From: Aquilaria yunnanensis
Taxonomy: Eukaryota; Streptophyta; Magnoliopsida; Malvales; Thymelaeaceae
Reading direction: 5' to 3'
DNA: 64,000 nt
NCBI GenBank assembly: GCA_039654915.1
Contig: CM077594.1
Coordinates: 102,872,893-102,936,892 of the forward strand
In this document: piece after piece, positions 22,380 through 34,552 of the stretch
Layout: each line of letters begins with the position of its first letter
How positions within the stretch are numbered: position 1 is the first letter of the stretch
Notes under the pieces: generated by a model
The model's input: the letters and a program-made list of their open reading frames with translations, nothing else
What the model was told of the DNA's origin: nothing
Database searches by the model: none
Translations under genes and position numbers: made by a program

Positions 22380-23847
22380 GAATTTGACGAAATTTTAAAT
22401 AATTTAATCCATATCGTAAATATGGATTTTTATCTTTGTATTTATTTATTTAATTAAAAAGTTGATATTTTCTAAACCGTGGATCCTGGCGGATCATTTG
22501 GACATAGAGTTTAATTTTTATTAATTAATTATTTAATTAATTACTAATTTTAATCATAATTTTATTGGATTTTTATTAAATTTTAATTATTACTACTTTT
22601 AAAGATATATTTAAAAAGAAATGATTTGTATTTTTTTAATTATTTAATTATGTTTGTTTAATAATTTTAATAAAGGAATAAAAGATTATCTTTTTGTTGT
22701 TTTTAAAGAAATAAAAACATGTGTTTTAAAAATGATAAAAAAAAGATTGGCTTTTAAAAATGATTTTTTTATTAGCCTTAAATATGAAGTTAATTATTCA
22801 CATAAAATTCTTTTTATTATTTTTTATTATAATTAAAAAGTGAAATAAATTTAACCACTTAAAGAAAACAATTAATAATAAAGTGGGGCTTTTTGGCCAT
22901 CCACAATAATTATAATAATAATAACAAAGTTAGTTGTTAATAACGATAATAAAAGTTAGCAAAGTTAGTTAAGTTAATTGTTAACAACAATAATAATAAA
23001 AGTTAGTGAAGTTAGTTATGTTAGTAGTTAATAATAATAATAACAATAAAAGTTAGTTATGTTAGCAATTAATAATAATAATAATAACAATAAAAGTTAG
23101 TGTAGTTAGTAAGTTAGTGAGTTAATGATAGTAATAATAATAAGAGTTAGTGAGATTAGTTTAATTAATAACAACAATAAAAAAAGGTTAGTAATAATAA
23201 CAACAATAATAAATAAACAAGTAAAGATAAAAGAGTTAGTAATTAGTTTTTTTTCTGCAAAGGATGAAAAAAGAAGATTAGTGACTCAAGTGAAAGTAAA
23301 TGAAAAGATAAAGGATTAAGTAGGGGTTTTACCCTTAAAACTTAAAATTTGAATTCTGGAGAAGGAAACAGAGCGTGACGGCTTAGCGCACGAGGGGGGG
23401 GCAAGCAGCTGGGCACGGCGGCAAGGGCGTGGGGCGGAGGAGCGACGGCAACGGCAGCGAAAGGCTAGGGCGGCGGCCGGCGAGAGGCGGCGACGGCGGT
23501 GAACGCGTCGGAGGAGGTAAGCGATGGTGAGGAGGAGAAGGGAAAAGACGCGGCGGAGGGGAGCGAAGGCGACGGCGGCGTGGGGGCGATGGCGGACGGC
23601 GGGACGACGGCAGGGGAGGCGTGAGGGCGATGGCGGACGGGCAGCGTGCAGGAAAGAGAGAGAGAAGTGAAATGGAAGTAGGAAGAAGATGGCTAAAGCG
23701 TCAAAAGGCCAAAATTTTGGGATTTTCTGGAGAAAGGAAGGAGAGCTAGGAACCTAATCTGTAATTTTTCTTTTTTTAAAAACGGAGCTCTAAGCTTGAT
23801 TTATTTTTTTTTCTCCCCTTTCTGTGTTAACACACATATTTGGACCC

Positions 23848-23856
23848 TTATTTATA
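23848..23856 (-). promoter_or_regulatory. TATA box in the LTR
   Basis: TATAAATAA on the minus strand, preceded by a C/G-rich phrase (CACCCCTTCCCC). It sits in the position expected for the U3 promoter of the minus-strand LTR. Confidence 0.5.
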
Positions 23857-24751
23857 GGGGAAGGGGTGCTGGACTGTTCATAATTAAAAATTAATTAAAT
23901 TCAAACTTATCTTTTAATTTGGTAAAATAACAGTTTCAGTCCTTTACGTCTCTCAGACTCTGGATAAGTTTCTGAAGCTTCTGATTTTGACAATTTTATC
24001 GTTTTCTGTTAATTTGGCCCAGAACGGTTATGCTGGCCCCAAATTGATGTGACAAACTACCAAATGCTCCTGGAACTTTCAGATTTTGTCAATTTTTCTC
24101 GAAACTTCTAAATTTTGTCATTTTTACCTCAAACTTTTTAATTTTGTCATTTTTATGGAGTTTTCTTTTTTCTTTCAAACATACACATATACACACATAT
24201 ATCATTTTAAATCAAATCTTCACAAAAAAAAACAAAAAAAAAATGTATTTTAAACTAATTAAAAAATTTTAGTAATAATAATAATAATAATAGTAATAAT
24301 AATATTTTTTTTAATTAATTTTTTATTTAATTTTTTTCTAAAATTTTTTTTTTAATGGTCAGACGAAATTAGGTGTCAACAGCCATGCAAGTAACAAATA
24401 ACAAAAATACAACTTAAAACAATGCCCATGAAGCTTAAAACCAATTCAAAACTCTAGCCAAGCAAGAAAACACTTTAATTGTATAGCTTCAAGTAAGAAC
24501 TATATGTACATTTCTTAATACTTATATACAACCCAAAAGCAACCTAACTTAGGTGCTAAGACAACACCCATAGCCTATACTAGAGACATTATTTGGTACC
24601 TAAGTACCATATTGAGGCTAGCATACCTATACTGAGATCTTTCCACTTAAGCTCCACTATATTAATTACCTTATGAACCATTTTTTGTGCCACTTAGTCT
24701 CATATCTTAGAAGACCATAAAACACTTAAGTTAGTACATCACACAATCAAT

Positions 24752-25506
24752 TAGGGCTGCTTATTCGGTTTTTTCTGTTTTAATTGAAACTGAATAACCT
24801 AATTTATTCGATTTTTCGGTCTTATATACTAATAGTCGAATAGACCAAATTATAGGAGAAAACTGAAACAACAAAAAAAAAATCGATTATTCGATTTTCA
24901 TTTGAAATAACCGAATTATACACATACACATTCCAAACTTCAAACATCCATCACATATTTTAATCTAAAAATACATTGTAATTACATAAAAAGTATCTAT
25001 AATTCATTCAAAATCCAAACATCACATACATACACATAACAAACATCCATCACACATATAATCATTTCCAAATCTCAAACATAAATACTACTCCCTCCGT
25101 CCCATATTCTTTGCATCATTCACTTTTCAGCAATTAATCTATGATTTTTTATTTTCAACATTTTAGTACATAAATGAAGAACTTTCATAGAAGAAGGATA
25201 AATCAATACATATAGTTTCTAAATATATTTTTTTAAATTTTTTTCTAACAAATACTAATATGAATAAATTCAAGTCAACCTATGTAAAAAAATCAAATGG
25301 TGCAAAGAATATGGGATGGAGGTAGTAGTAAAATAAAAATTTGGTTATTTTGGTTAACCGAATTTTAGTTGGGGCAAACCGAAAATCGAACCGAATTTCT
25401 ATATAACCAAAAACTGAAATTATTTCTAAAATCGATAACTGAAAATTAAATTTCTTTTTCGATTATTCAATTATTTTGGATATAACTGAAATTTTGCTCA
25501 CCCTTA
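24752..25506. mobile_element. Non-autonomous hAT-type element, interrupted by a Stowaway MITE
   Basis: Starts TAGGGCTGCTTATTCGG and ends TTTTGCTCACCCTTA. The 8-bp flanks are CAATCAAT (24744-24751) and TAATCAAT (25507-25514), 7 of 8 identical. The subterminal regions are rich in CCGAATAA/TTCGGTT-like phrases in both orientations. A Stowaway element at 25088-25329 is nested inside. Confidence 0.75.
25088..25329. mobile_element. Stowaway-type MITE
   Basis: Inverted ends TACTACTCCCTCCGTCCCAT and, from the right, TACTACCTCCATCCCATATT, both continuing into ATATTCTTTGCA. CTCCCTCCGTCCC ends with TA flanks are the hallmark of plant Tc1/mariner-related Stowaway MITEs. About 240 bp, no coding capacity. 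Confidence 0.9.
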
Positions 25507-25514
25507 TAATCAAT

Positions 25515-27997
25515 AAGTAACTTTGAATCAATAAGACTTTAGATTAAGAAATATTTGCTTACTAGCTAACTTAACTTAATAGTTTTTTTTAGCTATTAGG
25601 CCTACTTCCTTTCATCTGCACAAAACTTAAGGGGATAAGTACTTTAAGTACTCAATAAAGGATTTGGAGTACTTCAAAGGGAAGATAACAGACATGCATA
25701 TAGATAAGCATGCATCTACAAGTGCCCCCCACACATAAGTAAATGTACAAACAAACATGTAACCACAACAATCAACAACAAATATTAATAATGCAATGTA
25801 ATGAATGAGTGGATGGATGATGTAAACAATATGCATTTAGGACTTTATTACACCCAAAGTTGTTTACTTGGCGGTGAGCTCATAATGATGAGGTACATAG
25901 GATATTGGCCCTTATATCCAATGCTCGCACTTTACCTCATAAAGTCCACTTACAAGTTCTTAGAGTAAGATTTCACCTACTTAACCTTACCCTTCTCTTA
26001 TATAAGTTTTTAGAGTAAGTCACCGCTTACTCAACCTTACCCAAGTTCCTCATTTCTTATTATGTCAGAGTAGTTGCTTTAGTGGCTCTACTTGTTGTGT
26101 GCCTTAGTGTGTCTTACTTATCAAGCTCAAGGCTTGATTAAGGTCCTTTAAGATCCTCCCTATACATAACCTCTACCTTTAGGTCACTAGGGGTTTAAGA
26201 CCCTTTTTAGGCTAACTGTTGGTATCTTTCTTATGCCTTAAGGCACCTAACTTCTTACTAGTATAGTTAGCGTAAACACTTAACCACACATTATTACCTC
26301 CTTAGTGGCCATACTTGCCAAGTGTAACAACTTACCTAGCTTGATAAGCTTAATTCATGCCTTTAAGGTTTCATTAACACCGGAGGGTCAAAGCACTTCT
26401 TCTTGGGCCACTAGGGTTCTAACCCCTTTCCTAAATCCTCTTGGCCTCCTTAAGCCCTTCTTAAGAGCTTATGGTAGGTCCCTTGATGTTCCCACTAGTG
26501 TCTTGGTAAAAAAATCCCACTATTGGGTCACTTGGGTTCTAAACTCCTTTATTTGCCATAACTACTATTATAGCTATCAAGTTACTTGGTAACATGGTCA
26601 CTTCAATTGTTTTTCACCTTATTAATACATTAAACTAGCTAGGGATGTTTAGAACCATTACTTAGCCTTGTTAAGACCTTAGAAGCCATTAGGGATACGT
26701 AGGTATTAAGGTACAATGTAAGGGGCTTGGTGCATTTATATTGCCTTTTTTTAAAGTAATTGGAATTGGTGCAAATGCACCATATACTTTTTGCATTTGC
26801 GCTTTTGGTCTTTAGCCCCGCTTTAACATGATGCAAACGCACCAAGGCTGGGGTGCATACACATTCCATCCTGGAAGGCTCCCTTATGCTCATTTTGCCC
26901 TAATTTGCTACCCATGTTTTTCCCTTCGGTATTCTACCACTCAGCTCACCCAAAAATTATTCCTAAATCCTTAAGCTACTAGAATGCATCAATATGAACT
27001 AGAAAGTACTTAAATCCCGCACCTTAAAGCCTTAGATTGCAAGATCAAACAAGCACTAAATCCTTTAATATTTGGTGTTCATAGAGTTCCTAGCCAAAAT
27101 CCATCACAATGGCAACAAATCAAGCTTGAGCAAGGCCAACCCAACTTAACCAAACAACTTAGAACCATTTCCAAGCAAGGTAAAGGACCATTACCTTACT
27201 TTTGAGCTTGAATATATTGGAATACCCATAAAAATGCCCCAACATTTCTTTTATAGCTCGAGCTTCATATATGCTACTTGGGAGGCTTTGAATTCACCAA
27301 GAAATGGTAGATTTGTGAGATTGGGAGCTGAATTAATGGAGGTGAAGGCAAAGCTATGGTTTCATGAGGTCAGGGATGGCAAATAGTATCAATCTTTTAA
27401 CTTTTTCTAAGACTTTAAACCATGCTAGCTCTTATCCACTCCACAATCTCTGTTTTTTTGGTCACTTAACTTCCAAACCTCACTTAGCTCATTTTTGGCC
27501 TCTTTGGAATCTTTCCATGGCTCGCTAAACAAGTCATAATAAAGTTCGCTTAGCTCCCTAGACTTAACTCAAGCTAGTTTGGGTCCTCAGGTGTCCATTT
27601 TCTACACTTTGCTCAAAACCATCACTTATATGTGCCAAGGTCCTTTGTTATTAACTTATGGTTCAAATGCACTATAAAACTTGTGATCTTGACTTTTTTG
27701 GTCATTTTTACACTTATAACCTTAGTTTTACTAAAATTATGAACTTACCACCAGCCTAGGGTAAAATTACCAAATCAACCATTAGTAGCCCTTAGGTGTC
27801 ACCATGACTTTAGAATATTCTAAAACTTTACTTACTTGCTTGATTTGCCAAATAAACATAAATTGAGGTTAAATACTTGGGATTTAACTTACCTAACTCA
27901 TCAGAGTTAGGATTGTACTAGGAGGGCTTTTAAAGGTGGCTGGCAACCATTCAAGTCAATTATGATTCTTGCGATACCATATCTAGCTTGTAAAAGT
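25515..27997. other. Gene-free stretch, old repeat-like DNA of unknown origin
   Basis: About 2.5 kb without a supportable ORF. From about 25860 to 27900 the text is less AT-rich and has recurring phrases such as CACTAGGGTTCTAA(C) and CTTAAG-containing blocks, which suggests a decayed repetitive element, but no termini or domains were recognised. The ORFs at 26305 and 26639 show no family motif. Confidence 0.4.
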
Positions 27998-28253
27998 TAT
28001 ACTCGCTTCATTTCACAAAAATTGACTCTTTTACTATTCATAATAATTAATTTATGATTTTATTTATTTTAAAATTTATTATAAAAATATGAATATTTTA
28101 TATAAAAATGAAACTTTAAACTTTAAAGATTATAGCTTCTAAATATCATTTTTTAGAATTTTTTTCAATACATATTAATATAAATATGTTCAGGTCAAAT
28201 TTCAGTACAAAAAGGTAAAATGTTCAATTAATGCAAAATGGAGGGAGTATATA
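27998..28253. mobile_element. Stowaway-type MITE
   Basis: Left end TATACTCGCTTCATTTCAC; right end, read inward, TATACTCCCTCCATTTTGC, with TA at both borders and an AT-rich core. Confidence 0.8.
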
Positions 28254-28412
28254 ACATGAACTCATGTTTTTAATAAAAAAAAAAGTTCATGTTCACCAGC
28301 CGACCTCACCTCAATAAAAAACTCTCAGTATAAAAATCCCCCTTTTGGTCAGGGTAGACCATATCAAGTTAGTAGCTGCAGAATTTCACTTGAAGATATA
28401 TGTTTCTTAATT

Positions 28413-29571
28413 GGATAAATGACACTCATCATCCTTAAACTAAGATCCATGTTGCAGATTCATCCTGAAACTATAAAATGTTACACTGTTTGTCCTCTAA
28501 CTATAAAATTGTTGCAAGAACGTTCTTTCATTAGGCTAGGCAATTAAAAAGTAATAGAATCAGGAGGAGGGGAAGTGTATAATCAATCCTAAAACTTAGT
28601 AAAATTTTCTATTTGAATCCTAAAATTTTGTTACTTTCTAGTTCAATTTTAAAACATGTATATATTATTTTCTAGGTCATTAAACCTATAGCACTCTCTT
28701 CCTCCTTTGATCTCTAACTTCTGGCAGTGGCAACGATGGCTATGAAGCGGAGTTGGCGGGATGGGTTGCTGCAGTACCGTGCAGTGATCTTGGGATGGAG
28801 TTGGTGGTAGTGCAAGGCTTTGGGGGCAGTGAGATTAATTGCTGGGAAGAAGGATGAAGGGCTCATAAATTTAGGCCTTTTCCTTCGATCTTGAAGTTGG
28901 CAATGCTAGATAGGCTGCTTCTTGATCGACTGTTGTTGCATTGAGGTCATGGAGGCTAGACAACAGTCAAAGTTGGTTTGTAGAATAAAGAATGGTGACT
29001 AGGAGCTTGTGGGTTGAACGCTAATGGAGATGAGGTTCAGTTAAAAATCAAGTTTGACATTTTAACTTGAAGCGACACCACTCGAGCAAGAAGCGGTGAA
29101 CTCCGTCGCCAATGCTAGTGCTATTTTCCATCGCTGGTCAAATTATGGAACTCTAAAAACACCTGAAGGGTTGGATAAATTTAAGGACCAAGTAGAGCCT
29201 TGGCATGACTGTCGTTTTTTGCCTAAATGGGCTGCGGGCCTTGGCATGGTTCTGTGGGTAAGACAACGTAGCCAAATGAGGGGCAGTAAGGATGGTGGAG
29301 AGAAAAAAGAAGAAAACAAAAGGATGACTTTTTGTGTTATTTTATAATTGAACTAGAAAATCATAAAATTTTAGGGCTCAAGAAGAAAATTTTACTAAGT
29401 TCAATTCTAAAACATGTACATGTTATTCCGTTACTTTCTAATGGCCCAACCTAATGGCAGGATGAATGATGTAATATTTTTATAGTTAGATAATGAAAGT
29501 ATAACATTTTGTTGTCTTAGGATGAATTTGCAACATAGGTATTAGTTTAAGGAAAATGAATGCAATTTACC
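28413..29571. mobile_element. Non-autonomous MULE (about 1.16 kb)
   Basis: The arms GGATAAATGACACTCATCATCC (left) and GGTAAATTGCATTCATTTTCC (from the right) are inverted repeats. Both continue through CTTAAACTAA and TATGTTGCA(G/A)ATTCATCCT for about 150 bp. TTCTTAATT flanks both ends (28404-28412 and 29573-29581, one base offset on the right), fitting a 9-10 bp TSD. The centre (about 28690-29340) is GC-richer than the arms and may be acquired DNA, but no gene family was recognised. Confidence 0.8.
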
Positions 29572-30223
29572 ATTCTTAATTTGTATGGAGTATTACTATT
29601 GTATAATGTTTGCTGATCAAGCCAATGATTGCATGGCCATGGCTGCCTGGATATTTATGTCCATTGTTTATTATGTTTACATGTTCATATTATACATGCA
29701 TATATTATGTTTTTATATAATTCAGAGTTAATAAAAATTAGGGTAAAGTACCAAAAAAAGTTGACTGTACTTTAGGTCTTAGACACATTTGGTTATCAAT
29801 TTCTTAAATGGTGTCAAATGCATCACTAAAGACAACATTTTGTGTCAAATCAAGTATCAATGTCTTGAAATAGAGCCAAATAGGTTATTGATGTAATTGA
29901 TAATGGAAAGATTATATTAAATGTTAGAATATTCCATCAGGAGAAGATTATGTGGCAATTAAATGACAATTGTGTGGTAATCAATGATGAAATGACATGA
30001 CATGGACGCAAAAGGGGAAAGAACACTTTTGGTCTTCTAATTTTATCAACTTTTCCACTTCAGTCCCATTTTACATTGCCAATGCCAACCTGGAGTAACC
30101 AATGAGCTAAGTCTCATTTTCTGGCGAGCATTCTTCAACTCCTTCGTTTAACGTTCATCGACACGCTTTCCTGGCTTTGGGTTTAGGAGATCTTGAGGTG
30201 GTGCACGACTGATTCAAGGTGGT

Positions 30224-31262
30224 TAAAGTGCGGGTTTGATTAAGCGTGCGGGTCTGGTTAAGGTACATGTTCGATTAAAGTGTAGGTTCAATTAAATTTA
30301 GGGGTGATTACTATTTGGTTGAAACCGAAAACAATTAAAAAACCAAATTAATTCAAAATTTTGGTTTTTTGAATTCAATTTTTTAGTTCGATTTCAGTTA
30401 AAACTGAATAAGATGAAGGTCGATTTCAATTAAGGCAATCAATTATTTCAGTAACCGAACAAATCAATTTTTTTTTTTAGATATGAGGTGAGTTGACATA
30501 TATGAAAGTAATGGGAGTTGACTATAAAGCAAATAGAAAGTTGATGGCTTCTATTAGGTTTGTCCATCTTAAATTAGGCAGGTGAAGCATAACGCTGACA
30601 ATGGTGAAAAGGGTTTGGCCGGCTGTACTTAGAAGGGAGCGACTTATTTGGAGTTGGAAGAGGTCATGGTGGAGAAGTCCATCACCGATGACAACCTACC
30701 GGCGAATTGGAGGAAAAGGCTTTGGTGCCTGCTACAAATGAGGAAAAAAGAAGAAAAAGGCCAACATGGTGCCATAGTGGAGGAAGAGAATCTAAGGCTT
30801 CTGCTCAGATGATAGAGGAACCACCCAAAAACAAGAATTAAGAAGAAATTTGTTCGATGACGGTGAGATAGACGCCGAGATCACAGAAGAAGAACAACTG
30901 CCATTTTTGGCTAAACCTCAAATTAATCCTCCATGTCTAATTAATAGATACCAAAGATATAGAATATCCTTAGTCTTACATTTTAGTCACTGGATTAGAA
31001 ATTAGAAATAGCATTTCTATGTAAAATTGAACCGAACCAAGAAAATTCAGTTCAGTTTCACTTCAATTCCTTCATTCAATTTGGTTAATTCAGTTTGTTA
31101 TGATAAAAAACTGAAAATTGAAAAAACTAAAAATTTCAGTTCGGTTTTAGTTGAATGATCACCTAATTAAGGTACGGGTCCGATTAAGGTGCAAGTTTGA
31201 TTAAGGCGTGAGTTCGATTAAGGGTGCATGACCAATTGAAGGTAGTGCAGGTTTGATTAAGA
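30224..31262. repeat. Array of ~17-bp direct repeats (consensus near AAGGTGCGGGTTCGATT), split by a hAT insertion
   Basis: About four units lie left of the hAT element (30224-30298: AAAGTGCGGGTTTGATT, AAGCGTGCGGGTCTGGTT, AAGGTACATGTTCGATT, AAAGTGTAGGTTCAATT) and about five right of it (31166-31262: AAGGTACGGGTCCGATT, AAGGTGCAAGTTTGATT, AAGGCGTGAGTTCGATT and two weaker units). The phase carries across the insertion, so the array existed before the hAT element landed. Confidence 0.8.
30299..31165. mobile_element. Non-autonomous hAT-type element (about 870 bp) nested in a MULE
   Basis: Left end TAGGGGTGATTACTATTTGG, right end GTTGAATGATCACCTA. Subterminal sequence is rich in AACCGAA/TTCGGTT phrases in both orientations, as in the other TAGGG elements here. 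Flanking 8-mers are ATTAAATT and ATTAAGGT (6 of 8 identical), a weak TSD. The interior (about 30550-30900) is GC-richer and unrecognised. Confidence 0.65.
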
Positions 31263-31663
31263 GTGCAACGATGTCCTGAACAATTTAGGGTGGTTACAAT
31301 GTCGGGTTGGATGATTGAGGATGGCAATGATGTCAAGTCGAGCAACTAAAGGTGGCAGCAAATTTGAGGTAATCATTTTGAGAGAGTTATATACCTAAAT
31401 AAGATAAATGAAAGATTAGAGGCTAGTATGAAGCATTTGGGTCAAATTGAGGATCAATGAAGCAATTCAAACGTCTCAATTAACACGCCATCAATTGTCA
31501 ACTCGCCCCCTGTTAACATGTCATCAAAACTAACAACCTAATCATGAAGTTAGGCCTAACTTTAAACTTCAGTAATGCATTTGGCACCATTTAAAAGAAA
31601 GGTGACCAAATGTGTCCATAACCAAAAGTATAGTCACTTTTTTTGTACTTTCCCTAAAAATTA

Positions 31664-32801
31664 TTACTCTATCCATCTTATAAAAAATGTTATTCTTAAA
31701 TTTTTATAAAATTTTAAAAAAATTTTGTGTATAATAAATTTGTAGAACATAAATAAATAATAAAACATATTTTTTCACTTTTCAATAGAGAGATAACTGG
31801 TAATTTGAGGCTTCCAAAAAGAACAAAGGCCTAGTAAAAGGAGATAATGGTAATATTAAAAACAGTAATGCTACCCATAGTTGTTAAAAATGTGTTTTGA
31901 GTCCTAAAAATGTGCATTTTTATGACTTTAGAAATGGAAACCGTGTTGAAATGCAGTAGAAATGTAAGATAGCTAGAACATGTTGCAACGTGATTTTAGT
32001 CATAGAAACATAGAAACGTTTAGACCTAAGACTATACCTTATTAAGTTATTTAGGTTAAAAAATGAATGGAGCTAAAAATATTCCACATTTTTTGGCTGA
32101 AGGTAGTTGGCCCAAGTTGCCGAACCCAAAAAAAAAAAAACTCTCCCAATCTCGCGTTAGCTTTCTTTCACGCACAATGACCTATCTGGTCATTCTCTTT
32201 TATTTTTTTGGCTTGGTTCTTCATTTGTTGGAACTGCTTCTCATGTTCTACCCTTCATCTTCTAAATCTCTTCTCAATTTTACCAACACCAAGTAATGGC
32301 AGTGCATGAATGCCTGATTGTAAAACTTGGTTTCCTTATTTGTATGTTCATGCATGAATGACAATATAACTCTTTATTTATGGTATTGTTGGAGTTCTAA
32401 TAAGTGATAATATTGTGAAATATGAATTTCTTAGGATATTTAAATGGTTATAATTTTTCTCCAAGTTTTTTGTCTTTTTTGTAGAATCTTATGACTTTAC
32501 GACTTTTTATGGTGTTACGACTCTAGAAATCTAAAATGACTCCAGGTAGAAACTTAATTTTAATAACCTTGATGCTACCTACTCTTGTATCCAGAGACTA
32601 GTATACCTAGCTACAGTAGTAGTGGGGACCTCCCGCTTCCATGAAAAAAAAATAAAAATAAAAATAAAACAAATTTAGATAGAGATGTTAGCAATCTTGT
32701 TGCATAACAACAATTAGAATATACTCAATTCTAAAATAGATGCAATATATTTTCAGTTGTTTCATAATGTTTTTAAAATTTCTATATTTGAAAAGACTAC
32801 A
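31664..32801. other. Intergenic DNA with a partial MITE, no gene seen
   Basis: At about 31668-31790 there is one end of a CTCC-type MITE (CTCTATCCATCTTATAAAAA) without its partner. The ORF at 32063-32296 is unrecognised and probably not a gene. Confidence 0.35.
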
Positions 32802-32810
32802 ATCAATTTA

Positions 32811-33247
32811 GGGCTAGTTACACTTTGTCCCTTGAAATTTAGGTAAAATTACACTTTATCCCCTCCTGTTGTAGAAATATACATTTTGCCTATTACCTTT
32901 TCAATACAATCTGAAAGTAACTTCTAAAATATTATTTTAAGTATTATGGTAGCCAGTTTTCGATAATGTCAATCTGTATGATATTTTTTTATGGTTAATG
33001 GACGTTATAAATTATCAGTTTTTTCTTTCTATAAATGGGAAATAGTATTTTTTAAATGTCAATTAACTGTAAAAAATATCATATAGATTGAAATTACTTA
33101 AAGATAAGCATTGTATAGTCTAAATTAAGGTTCCAAAAGTTGCTGTTGGAGAATATTAAAAAGCAGGGGACAAAGTATATATTTTTTAAATAGGAGGGGC
33201 AAAATGTTATTTCACCTAAACCTCAGGACATAAATTATAATTATCCC
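32811..33247. mobile_element. Small MULE-type MITE (437 bp) with perfect 9-bp TSD
   Basis: Inverted arms: GGGCTAGTTACACTTTGTCC from the left and GGGATAATTATAATTTATGTCC from the right, both continuing to CCCCTCCT. The duplication ATCAATTTA is exact on both sides (32802-32810 and 33248-33256). Confidence 0.9.
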
Positions 33248-33258
33248 ATCAATTTATT

Positions 33259-34076
33259 GAGGGGTGAGCATGAGTTGGGTAAAAGCAAAATTCAATCCGA
33301 ACCACCCCTATAGGGTTGGGTAAAAATTAGCCATGGTTTGCAAGTTGGTTCTACATATGTGAGAGCTAATGATTTTTTGGTTGGTTCTAGTTCTACATGG
33401 AACCAACCCGAGATGGAACTGAACCGAAGTTATAATATTACTAAATTATCCATACATTTATGTATTAAAAAAATAAAGAATTGTGAGGGTGTTTTAGTAT
33501 TTTATATTAAAACTAATATTCATAATCTTGAATCTAAATTAGAACAAGGGATAAGAAATTGTTTATGTTTTTATATTGTAAGAAATTACATTGATATGGT
33601 GGTTGGTTTGGTTTAAGTAGCAAGTAGATATGTATCAAATTGAATATTATTTTCTTTATACAAGTAAAAGAAATAAGATAAAGTATCTAATAAGTGATTT
33701 TTTAGAATTTACAAAGACATTTTGTGAAATCACATGCACCTAGATACTTTTCCCTTGTTGCATTATGTAATAGCATGTGAAACTCTTTGAATATTATTAG
33801 GAACATTTATATTTAAATATGGATTTAGTTGTATATTATGTTAAATGTTTTTATAAGCTAGTTGTGAATGCAATTTAATTGAATTTAAATGCTGTTATAC
33901 GTATATTATATAAACTGAAAAACCTGAGAACCAGAACCTAAAAACCCAGAACAATGGTTCTGGTTCTTTTCGATTCTTGGTTCTCGGGTTGAGTAAAAAA
34001 TTTTTGAAACCGAGCCTCTTATGGGTTGGTTCAATTCCACCGAAAAATCGACCTAAACTGACCTATACTCACCCCT
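33259..34076. mobile_element. Non-autonomous hAT-type element (818 bp) with perfect 8-bp TSD
   Basis: Starts GAGGGGTGAGCATGAG and ends ATACTCACCCCT; AGGGGTGAG inverted ends. AATTTATT flanks both sides exactly (33251-33258 and 34077-34084). Subterminal phrases such as TGGTTCTGGTTC/GAACCAACC occur in both arms. Its left TSD overlaps the right TSD of the neighbouring MULE-MITE. Confidence 0.9.
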
Positions 34077-34552
34077 AATTTATTTATTCTACCATCTCCA
34101 TTGAAACTCCCCATATAAAATTATAATTTACTCCATAAATATTTTAAAAATTTACAATTTGGTCATTGAACATTCAAAATGTTCATTTTTCTGCGTATAG
34201 TTTTCAAAAGTTGCAAAGTAAACCCAAAACTTTGATAAATCTTTTAAGTAAGTTCATTAAGTAGAAAAAGTGACAATTTTGCCATTGAATTTCTTATGGG
34301 AAAAAATGGAAACAAGTAAAACATTGTGCTTACCCTAATCTTTGTACCCACCAAATATATCAAATAGAATGGGATGGAGGGATATTTACTTGGCTGAACA
34401 TTCATTCACTGAGTGGAATGTAGACACATCATTTTTTGTTTGAATTTAATGTCAAATTCAAGATGTAATGTGTTTATTAGGGGAGTTGAACATTCAACTA
34501 AAAGAAGAAAGGTCCTATGCTAGACTATAGAGGATTCAATCTTATAAAAGTC

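Larger units (their letters stand above)
22146..24382 (-). mobile_element. Probable LTR (about 2.2 kb) of a Ty3/gypsy-type retrotransposon plus a short leader remnant
   Basis: On the minus strand the block begins TGTTGACACCTAATTTCG (24382 downward) and ends ...GCGCTATAACA at 22146, giving TG...CA termini. It contains a TATA-like promoter at 23848-23856, a GC-rich tract (23380-23660) and AT-rich minisatellite-like DNA (22905-23230, unit GTTAGT(N)AATAATAATAA). Just beyond the 3' end (21950-22145) the minus strand has GATTGGTGGCAACTCC, a phrase typical of sequence next to LTRs in Tat/Ogre-like plant elements. No 5-bp TSD and no second LTR or gag-pol were found, so it is a solo or truncated LTR. 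Confidence 0.45.
29741..31654. mobile_element. Non-autonomous MULE (1,914 bp) with perfect 9-bp TSD and a nested hAT element
   Basis: Left end GGGTAAAGTACCAAAAAAAG; right end, read inward, GGGAAAGTACAAAAAAAGTG. The arms share GACACATTTGGT and AAATGGTG(T/C)CAAATGCAT. TAAAAATTA occurs exactly at both flanks (29732-29740 and 31655-31663). The interior contains an array of ~17-bp repeats that is split by a hAT-type insertion at 30299-31165. Confidence 0.9.

Noticed and set aside
23380..23660. GC-rich G-run tract as a possible CpG-island gene start
   Set aside because: It sits inside an LTR-like block downstream of a minus-strand TATA box and encodes nothing recognisable.
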